NCBI GenBank assembly: GCA_043736155.1
Contig: JAYTDA010000324.1
Span: 1 to 10,918, forward strand
From: JANNRR01 sp043736155
GTDB taxonomy: Bacteria > Pseudomonadota > Alphaproteobacteria > Rhodobacterales > Rhodobacteraceae
Length of the DNA stretch: 10,918 bases
Reading direction: 5' to 3'
In this document: in pieces, positions 1-5,402 of the stretch
Numbering within the stretch: position 1 is the stretch's first letter
Layout: each line of letters opens with the position of its first letter
Made by a program: the position numbers and the translations under genes
Notes under the pieces: model-generated
What the model was told of the DNA's origin: nothing
Database searches by the model: none
What the model saw: the letters and a program-made list of their open reading frames with translations, nothing else

Positions 1-66
1 GACGGGATTCGAACCCGTGACCTACTGATTAAAAGTCAGTTGCTCTACCAACTGAGCTACAGGCCC
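1..66 (-). tRNA. tRNA-Lys (UUU), 3' end cut by the window
   Basis: Read on the minus strand from base 66, the sequence folds as a tRNA. The acceptor strand is GGGCCTG and the D-arm region is TAGCTCAGTTGGTAGAGCA. The anticodon stem ACTGA/TCAGT encloses the loop CTTTTAA, which gives anticodon UUU for lysine. The T arm contains GGTTCGAATCC. Base 1 pairs with the last base of the 5' acceptor strand, so about six acceptor bases, the discriminator and any CCA lie outside the window. It decodes AAA and AAG lysine codons. It is transcribed leftwards, divergent from dapF. Confidence 0.96.
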
Positions 67-79
67 ACAACAGGGTGCC

Positions 80-108
80 TACCTAGAAACATCGTCCGGC
101 ACGGTCAA
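80..108 (-). promoter_or_regulatory. Sigma-70-like promoter of tRNA-Lys
   Basis: On the minus strand there is a -35 box TTGACC (bases 108-103), a spacer of exactly 17 bases and a -10 box TAGGTA (bases 85-80). The predicted start of transcription is about base 73, only a few bases before the mature tRNA 5' end at 66. That short leader is what a tRNA gene would have. The assignment rests on consensus match and spacing only. Confidence 0.6.
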
Positions 109-110
109 GA

Positions 111-130
111 GCAAATCCGGCATGATTTGC
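111..130. repeat. Short inverted repeat between tRNA-Lys and dapF
   Basis: GCAAATC (111-117) and GATTTGC (124-130) form a perfect 7-base stem with a 6-base loop. There is no following T tract, and neither neighbour ends here, so it is not a terminator. It lies just upstream of the tRNA -35 box and 42 bases before dapF. It could be an operator or an mRNA leader hairpin of dapF, but nothing in the sequence decides this. Confidence 0.4.
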
Positions 131-171
131 CTGCTCTGGCAAATCTGCCGCGCCGGGTGTAGAGGCGCGCG

Positions 172-1008
172 ATGGAGAACCGCAACGCCTCTGGCCTGGC
201 CTTTGTCAAGATGCATGGGTTGGGCAATGATTTCGTGGTGCTGGACCAAAGGTCCGGGCCGCTGGGTCTGACGCCTGCTTTGGTGCGGGCGATTGGTGAC
301 CGGCACCGCGGTGTCGGGTTTGACCAGCTGGCGGTGATCGACCATTCCGGCGATGCCGATCTGGCGCTGACCTTTTACAATGCCGATGGGTCAATGGCGG
401 GTGCCTGTGGCAATGCCACCCGCTGCATCGCCCGGGCTGAAATGCAGCGGTTGGGGCGCTCGCGGCTGACCCTGCGCACCGAACGCGGGCTGCTGGTGGC
501 CGAGGATGCGGGCGACGGTCTGACCCGGGTGAACATGGGCTCCCCCCGGCTGGAATGGCACGACATTCCGCTGAGCCATGCGGTTGACACCCTGCATCTG
601 CCGATCGATGGCGACCCGGTTGCCACCAACATGGGCAACCCGCATTGCACGTTTTTTGTCGCCGATGTCGCCGCCGCTGATCTGGCCGGCTTTGGCGCGG
701 CGCACGAACATCACCCGCTGTTCCCAGAGCGCACCAATGTGCAGCTGGTGCAGGTTCTGTCACCCACCCATCTGAAAATGCGGGTGTGGGAGCGGGGGGT
801 TGGCATCACCCTGGCCTCTGGTTCATCGTCCTGCGCGGTGACGGTTGCCGCTGCCCGGCGCGGTCTGGCGGCGCAGGCGGTCAGGCTGGACTGTGACGGC
901 GGCACCCTGCAGGTCAACTGGCGCGACGACGGCGTTTGGCTGACCGGGCCGACGGCAAACGCCTTTACCGGCCTGCTCAGCGCCGACTTTCTGGCGGCTT
1001 CGGCATGA
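172..1008 (+). CDS. dapF: Diaminopimelate epimerase DapF (Ser at second catalytic Cys position)
   Basis: DapF interconverts LL- and meso-diaminopimelate in the cytoplasm, the last-but-one step to lysine and the source of the peptidoglycan cross-link residue. The 278 residues match the usual family length. Visible hallmarks are MHGLGNDF (14-21), FYNADGS (68-74), ACGNATRC (78-85) with the first catalytic Cys at 79, NMGNPHCTFF (about 153-162) and ERTNVQLV. The second catalytic motif, normally ERGAGETxACGSGAC, reads ERGVGITLASGSSSC (207-221). Ser216 (TCT, 817-819) therefore sits where the second catalytic Cys is expected, and the next Cys is five residues later at 221. The start at 172 has AGAGG six bases upstream (161-165). 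The gene ends in an ATGA overlap with mtaB, implying an operon. I may be seeing a clade-typical variant; the family identity is certain, full epimerase activity less so. Confidence 0.95.
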   Translation: MENRNASGLAFVKMHGLGNDFVVLDQRSGPLGLTPALVRAIGDRHRGVGFDQLAVIDHSGDADLALTFYNADGSMAGACGNATRCIARAEMQRLGRSRLTLRTERGLLVAEDAGDGLTRVNMGSPRLEWHDIPLSHAVDTLHLPIDGDPVATNMGNPHCTFFVADVAAADLAGFGAAHEHHPLFPERTNVQLVQVLSPTHLKMRVWERGVGITLASGSSSCAVTVAAARRGLAAQAVRLDCDGGTLQVNWRDDGVWLTGPTANAFTGLLSADFLAASA

Positions 1009-2279
1009 CCCTGCAAGCGCCAACCCTGAAAACCCCGATTTTTGCCACCCTTGGCTGCCGCCTCAACGCCTATGAGACCGAGGCGATGCAGGAACTGGCG
1101 GCGGCGGCGGGTGTGGAAAACGCCGTGGTGGTCAATACCTGTGCCGTCACTGCCGAGGCGGTGCGCAAGGCGAAACAGGAAATCCGCCGCCTGCGCCGGG
1201 AAAACCCCGATGCCACGCTTATCGTCACCGGCTGCGCCGCCCAGACCGAACCCGCCACCTTTGCCGCCATGCCCGAAGTGACCCATGTCATCGGCAATAC
1301 CGAAAAGATGCAGGCAGCGACCTGGGCCGCGTTCAATCCCACCGATTTCATCGGCGACACCGAACGGGTGCAGGTTGATGACATCATGTCTGTGCGCGAA
1401 ACTGCGGGCCACCTGATCGACGGCTTTGGCCGCCACCGCGCCTATGTTCAGGTGCAAAACGGCTGTGACCACCGCTGCACCTTTTGCATCATCCCTTACG
1501 GTCGCGGCAATTCGCGGTCTGTGCCTGCCGGGGTTGTGGTCGAACAGATCAAGCGGCTGGTGGCCAAGGGCTTTGCCGAGGTGGTGCTGACCGGGGTGGA
1601 TCTGACCTCGTGGGGGGCTGATCTGCCTGCCACACCGCGCCTTGGCGATCTGGTGCTGCGGATCCTGCGGCTGGTGCCGGATCTGGCGCGCCTGCGGATC
1701 AGTTCGATTGATTCGATTGAGGTGGATGAGGCGCTGCTGGCCGCCATCGCCACCGAACCGCGCCTGATGCCGCATCTGCATCTGTCACTGCAATCCGGCG
1801 ATGACATGATCCTGAAACGGATGAAGCGGCGGCACCTGCGCGACGACGCCATCCGGTTCTGCGAGGATGCCCGCCGCCTGCGCCCCGATATGGTGTTCGG
1901 TGCCGACATCATCGCCGGGTTTCCAACCGAAACCGACGATATGTTCGAAAACTCGCTGCGGCTGGTCGGGGACTGTGGTCTGACCTTCCTGCACGTCTTC
2001 CCGTTTTCGGCGCGCAACGGCACCCCAGCCGCCCGGATGCCGCTGGTGCATGGGGCGGTGATCAAAGACCGCGCCGCCCGTCTGCGCGCCGCGGGCGATC
2101 AGGCATTGCAGCAGCATCTGCGGGCCCAGGTGGGGCAAACCCACCGCATCCTGACCGAAAGCCCCCGGATCGGTCGTACCGGACAGTTTACCGAGGTGGC
2201 CTTTGCCGCCGATCAGCCCGAAGGCACCATCGTCTCCGCCACCATCACCGGCCACACCACCACGCACCTGACGGCCTGA
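1005..2279 (+). CDS. mtaB: tRNA t6A37 methylthiotransferase MtaB
   Basis: This 424-residue radical-SAM enzyme adds a methylthio group to t6A at position 37 of tRNAs reading ANN codons, giving ms2t6A. Domain order is that of methylthiotransferases. An N-terminal UPF0004 domain carries three cluster-binding cysteines: C18 in TLGCRLN, C46 in VNTCAV and C77 in VTGCAAQ. The radical-SAM core has CDHRCTFC with C154, C158 and C161, followed by IIPYGRGNSRS. A C-terminal TRAM-like region spans about residues 360-424. The sequence GCRLNAYE and the length favour MtaB over MiaB (usually GCQMN) and RimO. The start is the ATG that overlaps the dapF stop as ATGA; an in-frame ATG at 936 lies deep inside dapF and would add 23 unrelated residues. 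Tight coupling with dapF suggests cotranscription. Confidence 0.95.
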   Translation: MTLQAPTLKTPIFATLGCRLNAYETEAMQELAAAAGVENAVVVNTCAVTAEAVRKAKQEIRRLRRENPDATLIVTGCAAQTEPATFAAMPEVTHVIGNTEKMQAATWAAFNPTDFIGDTERVQVDDIMSVRETAGHLIDGFGRHRAYVQVQNGCDHRCTFCIIPYGRGNSRSVPAGVVVEQIKRLVAKGFAEVVLTGVDLTSWGADLPATPRLGDLVLRILRLVPDLARLRISSIDSIEVDEALLAAIATEPRLMPHLHLSLQSGDDMILKRMKRRHLRDDAIRFCEDARRLRPDMVFGADIIAGFPTETDDMFENSLRLVGDCGLTFLHVFPFSARNGTPAARMPLVHGAVIKDRAARLRAAGDQALQQHLRAQVGQTHRILTESPRIGRTGQFTEVAFAADQPEGTIVSATITGHTTTHLTA

Positions 2280-2282
2280 GCC

Positions 2283-2918
2283 ATGCACCCCAACCCGGCA
2301 TTCCGCAAAAGCCCCGAAGCGCAATCGCTGGAATGCGCGCGCGAACGCGGCTTTGGCATCCTGGCGGTCAATGGCCCCGATGGCCCCTTGCTGTCGCATA
2401 TCCCGTTTCTGCTGTCTGGTGACGGGCAGATCGACCTGCATCTGGTCCGCTCCAACCCGATTGTGGCGCTGTTGGCCACGCCGCTGTTGGCCACGCCGCA
2501 ACCGGCAGTGATCGCGGTATCGGGGCCAGACGGCTACATTTCCCCCGACTGGTACGGGGTGCCGGATCAGGTGCCAACCTGGAACTATGTCGCCATCCAC
2601 CTGCGCGGCACCCTGCAGCTTGCCCCGCCCGAGGCGTTGCAGGCCATGCTCGACCGCCTGACCGCCGCCTTTGAGACCCGGCTGGAACCGAAAGCGCCTT
2701 GGACCAGCAGCAAGATGTCAGATGGCCTGATGGACCGGATGATGCGCGCCATCGTCCCCTGTAGCATGACCCTGACAGCGGTCGATTCGACCTGGAAACT
2801 TGGCCAGAACAAACCCGACGCCGTGCGCGAAGCTGCGGCCCGGCAGGTCGCCGCCTTTGGCATCGGCAGCGACACTGCCACTCTGGCGGCGCTGATGCTG
2901 GGTGTGGGGACTGATTGA
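2283..2918 (+). CDS. PaiB-type FMN-binding negative transcriptional regulator family protein
   Basis: This 211-residue protein belongs to the PaiB/FMN_bind_2 family, which has a split-barrel flavin-binding fold. Members are named after Bacillus subtilis PaiB, which affects sporulation and protease genes; the biochemical role in proteobacteria is unclear. Family landmarks are HIPFLL near residue 39, HLVRSNP (about 52-58), YISPDWYG (85-92), VPTWNYVAIH (97-106) and a C-terminal helix containing KLGQNKPDAVRE. The ATG lies 3 bases after the mtaB stop, so it is probably the third gene of the dapF-mtaB transcript, although no strong ribosome binding site is seen. Residues 63-72 are a perfect doubling of LLATP produced by a 15-base tandem repeat. 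The name regulator is inherited from the family; a flavin-dependent enzyme or flavin-binding role is equally possible. Confidence 0.88.
   Translation: MHPNPAFRKSPEAQSLECARERGFGILAVNGPDGPLLSHIPFLLSGDGQIDLHLVRSNPIVALLATPLLATPQPAVIAVSGPDGYISPDWYGVPDQVPTWNYVAIHLRGTLQLAPPEALQAMLDRLTAAFETRLEPKAPWTSSKMSDGLMDRMMRAIVPCSMTLTAVDSTWKLGQNKPDAVREAAARQVAAFGIGSDTATLAALMLGVGTD
2469..2498. repeat. 15-base in-frame tandem duplication inside the paiB-like gene
   Basis: CTGTTGGCCACGCCG occurs twice back to back (2469-2483 and 2484-2498) with no mismatch. It encodes LLATP twice and keeps the reading frame. It lies between the SNP motif and the YISPDWY motif, where I would expect the family to have a shorter loop. 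Confidence 0.9.
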
Positions 2919-2919
2919 C

Positions 2920-2939
2920 CACCGGGGCCAGTCCCGGTG
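2920..2939. other. GC-rich hairpin just after the paiB-like gene
   Basis: CACCGGG (2920-2926) and CCCGGTG (2933-2939) form a perfect 7-base stem with a 6-base loop, starting two bases after the stop codon. No T run follows, so it is not a standard intrinsic terminator. It could stabilise the 3' end of the dapF-mtaB-paiB message or cause pausing. The rest of the 121-base gap to the next gene holds nothing else I can assign. Confidence 0.4.
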
Positions 2940-3039
2940 TCGCAGCCGATGGCACCGCAGTGGCCATTTACACCGGGGTCCGGGACCCTTATCCTTGCCA
3001 GGTGGGCCACGGGTTTGGCCCTCTGACCGGAGGCCACCG

Positions 3040-3324
3040 ATGCCGCTTCCCCTTGCTCCGCTTGCTGTTGTTGCCGTGCGTTACGGGGCTGTTGCCGTGG
3101 CGGGCTATGTTCTGGCGCGGTCGGTTCATCCCGGACGGACCAGCCAAAAGGCGGAAGAGGCGATGGATGACACACCGGAGGGTCTGACCGCCCATGCCCT
3201 GAAAGACGCCGATCAGGTCAATGCCACCGCCCGGTTCCGCCGGGTGTTCCGGCTGCGCGCCGATGGCCCCGGGGTGGAACTGGATGCCACCGCCCTGACC
3301 CGCCTGCGGTTCCGCCGGGTCTGA
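3040..3324 (+). CDS. Small conserved hypothetical protein with N-terminal membrane segment
   Basis: The 94-residue product starts at an ATG with a good ribosome binding site, GGAGG, about seven bases upstream. Residues 3-27 are hydrophobic and rich in Ala, Val and Leu, consistent with one membrane helix or an amphipathic anchor. A charged linker follows (HPGRTSQKAEEAMDD), then a basic C-terminal domain with DADQVNATARFRRV and ending in ALTRLRFRRV. I recall similar small proteins as conserved hypotheticals in Rhodobacterales, but know no function. An upstream extension of the frame to 2902 lacks support. The stop codon TGA (3322-3324) coincides exactly with the left border of the inverted-repeat element that follows. 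Confidence 0.78.
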   Translation: MPLPLAPLAVVAVRYGAVAVAGYVLARSVHPGRTSQKAEEAMDDTPEGLTAHALKDADQVNATARFRRVFRLRADGPGVELDATALTRLRFRRV

Positions 3325-3336
3325 TACCAACGGCCC
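3325..3336 (+). repeat. Left terminal inverted repeat of the 3325-3766 element
   Basis: TACCAACGGCCC, directly following the TGA stop codon of the small gene, is perfectly complementary to 3755-3766. Confidence 0.7.
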
Positions 3337-3395
3337 ATTTGACTGACCGCAGACTGCGCAGGGCTGAATGGCTCTTGAAGGCACCGCCCACTGTC

Positions 3396-3421
3396 CGGCA
3401 GGCCCCCCATCGGGCCTGCCG
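3396..3421. other. 10-base hairpin inside the element
   Basis: CGGCAGGCCC (3396-3405) pairs perfectly with GGGCCTGCCG (3412-3421) around the loop CCCATC. No T tract follows. It is one of a series of hairpins in the non-coding element. Confidence 0.6.
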
Positions 3422-3444
3422 CAGAGCAGCATCGCCGCGTCACC

Positions 3445-3465
3445 CCCGGTCCTCAAAGGACCGGG
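3445..3465. other. 8-base hairpin inside the element
   Basis: CCCGGTCC (3445-3452) pairs with GGACCGGG (3458-3465) around TCAAA. Its last three bases, GGG, are also the first three of the much longer stem 3463-3548. The two folds therefore compete, a switch-like arrangement if the region is transcribed. Confidence 0.55.
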
Positions 3466-3548
3466 AAGCGCCTGCCCCCCCGTCACGCCAGAGGCGTGCC
3501 TTCGGCACGACGGGCGGGCGCTTCGCTTCGCCGGGGCAGGCGCTTCCC
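3463..3548. repeat. Large hairpin with a perfect 16-base stem and nested stems
   Basis: GGGAAGCGCCTGCCCC (3463-3478) is exactly complementary to GGGGCAGGCGCTTCCC (3533-3548). The 54 enclosed bases hold further complementarity: CCCGTC (3479-3484) with GACGGG (3509-3514), and CGTGCC (3495-3500) with GGCACG (3504-3509). A competing stem is CACGCC (3484-3489) with GGCGTG (3493-3498). This is the strongest secondary structure in the window and is not a terminator. Confidence 0.7.
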
Positions 3549-3754
3549 TCTGTCGTTTCGTGCTCCACCAGTCCAGTGGCACCTTGGTCGCTGTGATCGG
3601 GGCCGATCCAGTGGATCGTCTTTTCCCGCTCAGCCAGATGGCAGGGTCAGGTTGTCACCGGACTATCGGAGCGGCCCGTTTGAGAGGCCATCGTTCCGTC
3701 AAAAGCCACCCGTCCTGAACCCACGTCCAAGCCTCCGCTGCGAGTCAGGGGTTC

Positions 3755-3766
3755 GGGCCGTTGGTA
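3755..3766 (-). repeat. Right terminal inverted repeat of the 3325-3766 element
   Basis: GGGCCGTTGGTA is perfectly complementary to 3325-3336 and is followed by TGA, matching the three bases before the left end. Confidence 0.7.
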
Positions 3767-3824
3767 TGACCGCGCCACCAGCCCGTTGCGCATTCGTTAG
3801 GCACCTGCGCCGCAACATGCTAAA

Positions 3825-3868
3825 GCGTGTCCGACAAAAGTGGAATCCGATTTTGGCACAAGACACGC
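3825..3868. repeat. Alphaproteobacterial-type palindromic intergenic repeat
   Basis: GCGTGTC (3825-3831) is complementary to GACACGC (3862-3868). Inside it, CAAAA (3835-3839) is complementary to TTTTG (3851-3855) around a core containing GTGGAATCC. This layout (an outer 7-base arm, AAAAGTGGAATCCG, TTTT, the matching arm, then a CAAA-rich tail) is one I recall as a recurrent intergenic repeat in Rhizobiales and relatives. Here it sits directly upstream of the methyltransferase gene and overlaps its probable promoter. The recall could not be checked. Confidence 0.6.
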
Positions 3869-3881
3869 ACAAAACAATAAT
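3853..3881 (+). promoter_or_regulatory. Sigma-70-like promoter of the methyltransferase-GST pair
   Basis: TTGGCA (3853-3858) and AATAAT (3876-3881) are separated by exactly 17 bases and each matches the consensus at five of six positions. Transcription would start near 3888, giving a leader of about 28 bases before the chosen ATG at 3916. The -35 box lies in the right half of the palindromic repeat at 3825-3868, and the -10 lies in its AT-rich tail. It is the best promoter match I found in the window. Confidence 0.6.
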
Positions 3882-3915
3882 CCAGAGTCTGACCGCTTGA
3901 GCAATGGAGGCGGCG

Positions 3916-4794
3916 ATGCCGATGCAACCTGCGATGCGCCAGATCATGGCGCTGTTATCCCAAACCGAGGCCGTTGCGGCACTGGGGGCTTCGCTTGCCG
4001 CCGATGTCGAGGTGCCGCCACCGGTCGCCGAACGGCTGGCAAAGGTCACGGCGCTGCTGGACCCCGAGGCGATGCAGGATCTGGCACCGCCGGAGAAGGC
4101 CATTCTGCGCTCGATGATCCGCACCTTTTTCCGCCAGGCGCTGGATCTGCTGGAAAACCCCGGGCGACCGGCTGGGTGGTCGTTTGACGATCCGGTGATC
4201 CTGCAAAACATCGGCCAAACCTCGCGGGTCATCATCCGGATGATCGCCGAGATGGCGGGGCGAACCCCGGACCTGGCACTGCGGTTTGCACGGACCGGTC
4301 GGTTTCTGGATGTGGGCTCAGGTGTCGGCTGGCTGGCGATGGATGCGGCACGGGCCTGGCCTGCGCTGTCCGTCGAAGGCATCGACATCTTTGAACCGGC
4401 GCTGACGTTGGCGGCGCAAAATCTGGCCAGCACCGATCTGGGGTCCCGTGTCAGCTTTCGCCGGCAGGATGTGACCACGCTGGATGCCGCAGCCCACTAC
4501 GCCGCTGCCTTTTTTGCCGGTCCCTTCATCCCCGCTGCAATTGTGCCAGCGGCCCTGTCGGCGCTGCACCATGCGCTGGAACCGGACGGGTGGCTGTTCT
4601 TTGGCCTGTTCCGCGCCCCGCCTGCGCCGCTGCCTCAGGCGCTTTTGCAATTGCGCATCACCCGGTCCGGTGGCTATCCGTGGAGCGTCGAAGAGGTTCG
4701 CGGTCTGTATGCCAGCCATGGGTTCACCTTTGTGGATCTGTTGGAAAATGACAGCCCCGGACAGATTGTGGTTGGCCGCAGGAACCCGGCATGA
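3916..4794 (+). CDS. Class I SAM-dependent methyltransferase, substrate unknown
   Basis: This 292-residue protein has a largely helical N-terminal part (1-125) and a Rossmann-type methyltransferase domain. Motif I is FLDVGSGVGWLA at 130-141. The acidic region at the end of the second strand is GIDIFEP with Asp157. RRQDVTTLD follows, then LHHALEPDGWLFFGLF, the usual post-motif III strand. These residues bind S-adenosylmethionine; nothing reveals the methyl acceptor. I chose the ATG at 3916 because GGAGG (3906-3910) lies five bases before it. The ATG at 3904 would leave that ribosome binding site inside the gene, and the ATG at 3922 gives a spacing of 11. It overlaps the GST gene by ATGA, so the two are translationally coupled and probably share the promoter at 3853-3881. 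Confidence 0.88.
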   Translation: MPMQPAMRQIMALLSQTEAVAALGASLAADVEVPPPVAERLAKVTALLDPEAMQDLAPPEKAILRSMIRTFFRQALDLLENPGRPAGWSFDDPVILQNIGQTSRVIIRMIAEMAGRTPDLALRFARTGRFLDVGSGVGWLAMDAARAWPALSVEGIDIFEPALTLAAQNLASTDLGSRVSFRRQDVTTLDAAAHYAAAFFAGPFIPAAIVPAALSALHHALEPDGWLFFGLFRAPPAPLPQALLQLRITRSGGYPWSVEEVRGLYASHGFTFVDLLENDSPGQIVVGRRNPA

Positions 4795-5402
4795 AACTCT
4801 ATCACTCCCCCACTTCGCCCTATGTGCGCAAATGCATGATCTTGTTGATGGAAACCGGGCAACTGTCCGATGTCACGCTGATCGCCGCCACCGGAACCCC
4901 GCTCGATGCCAGCCGGATGCCGGTGGCGCAGAACCCGTTGGGCAAGATCCCGGCGCTGGAACGCGATGATGGTCCGGCGCTGTATGACAGCCGGGTGATC
5001 TGCCGCTATCTGGATAACCGCGCCGGGGGGCGGCTGTACCCCGCTGGCCCGCGGCTTTGGGATACATTGACGCTGGAGGCGACCGGCGATGGCATCGCCG
5101 ATGCCGCGATTCTGATGGTGTATGAATGGCGGATCCGGCCAGAGGACCGGCGGATGCCGGAATGGGTCGAAGGCCAGTGGGCCAAGGTGGCACGGGCGCT
5201 GGATGCGCTTGAATCGCGCTGGATCAGCTATCTGAACGGCCCGCTGGACATGGGACAGGTCGCAGTAGGCTGTGCGCTCGGCTACCTCGATTTCCGCCAC
5301 GGCCCGCGCAACTGGCGCGAAACCAGGCCAGCGCTGGCGGCATGGGAAGCCAGATTTGCCAGCCGCGACAGCGCCAAAGCCACGGTGCCGCTGGCGGGGT
5401 GA
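4791..5402 (+). CDS. Glutathione S-transferase family protein, YibF-like
   Basis: The 203 residues form a complete GST: a thioredoxin-like N-terminal domain (1 to about 80) and a helical C-terminal domain. SPTSPYVRK (6-14) holds the likely thiol-activating Ser9. NPLGKIPAL (48-56) carries the conserved cis-Pro54, and YDSRVICRYLD (65-75) is the gamma-glutamyl binding segment with Asp66 and Ser67. The C-terminal part, with DGIADAAI, GCALGYLDFRH and W(R)ETRPALAAWEARFASRDS, follows E. coli YibF closely as I recall it. YibF-type GSTs have no settled physiological substrate. The start overlaps the methyltransferase stop (ATGA). The pairing suggests a joint role, perhaps in small-molecule or electrophile modification, but that is inference. 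Confidence 0.92.
   Translation: MKLYHSPTSPYVRKCMILLMETGQLSDVTLIAATGTPLDASRMPVAQNPLGKIPALERDDGPALYDSRVICRYLDNRAGGRLYPAGPRLWDTLTLEATGDGIADAAILMVYEWRIRPEDRRMPEWVEGQWAKVARALDALESRWISYLNGPLDMGQVAVGCALGYLDFRHGPRNWRETRPALAAWEARFASRDSAKATVPLAG

Larger units (their letters stand above)
3325..3766. mobile_element. Candidate non-autonomous element with 12-13-base terminal inverted repeats
   Basis: The left end TACCAACGGCCC (3325-3336) is the exact reverse complement of the right end GGGCCGTTGGTA (3755-3766). One further complementary base on each side makes 13. TGA flanks both ends (3322-3324 and 3767-3769), which fits a 3-base target duplication; alternatively the outer TA could be the duplication, as for IS630/Tc1-type elements. 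The interior has no convincing gene but holds several strong hairpins, among them a 16-base stem. The size of about 440 bases, terminal repeats, internal structure and lack of coding capacity suggest a MITE-like element. A large structured RNA closed by a long-range stem would look the same. I do not recognise the family. Confidence 0.5.

Noticed and set aside
936..1004. Upstream in-frame ATG for mtaB
   Set aside because: It lies deep within dapF and would add residues unrelated to the family; the ATGA overlap at 1005 gives the expected N-terminus.
711..1781. Open frame of 356 codons on the minus strand opposite mtaB
   Set aside because: Low-complexity composition and full overlap with the dapF end and the radical-SAM core of mtaB; no motif recognised.
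3339..3900. Several overlapping open frames in the hairpin-rich element (3339-3596, 3368-3718, 3496-3900)
   Set aside because: They run through the hairpins, have no clear ribosome binding sites and give Arg/Pro/Ser-rich products with no transposase or other motif.
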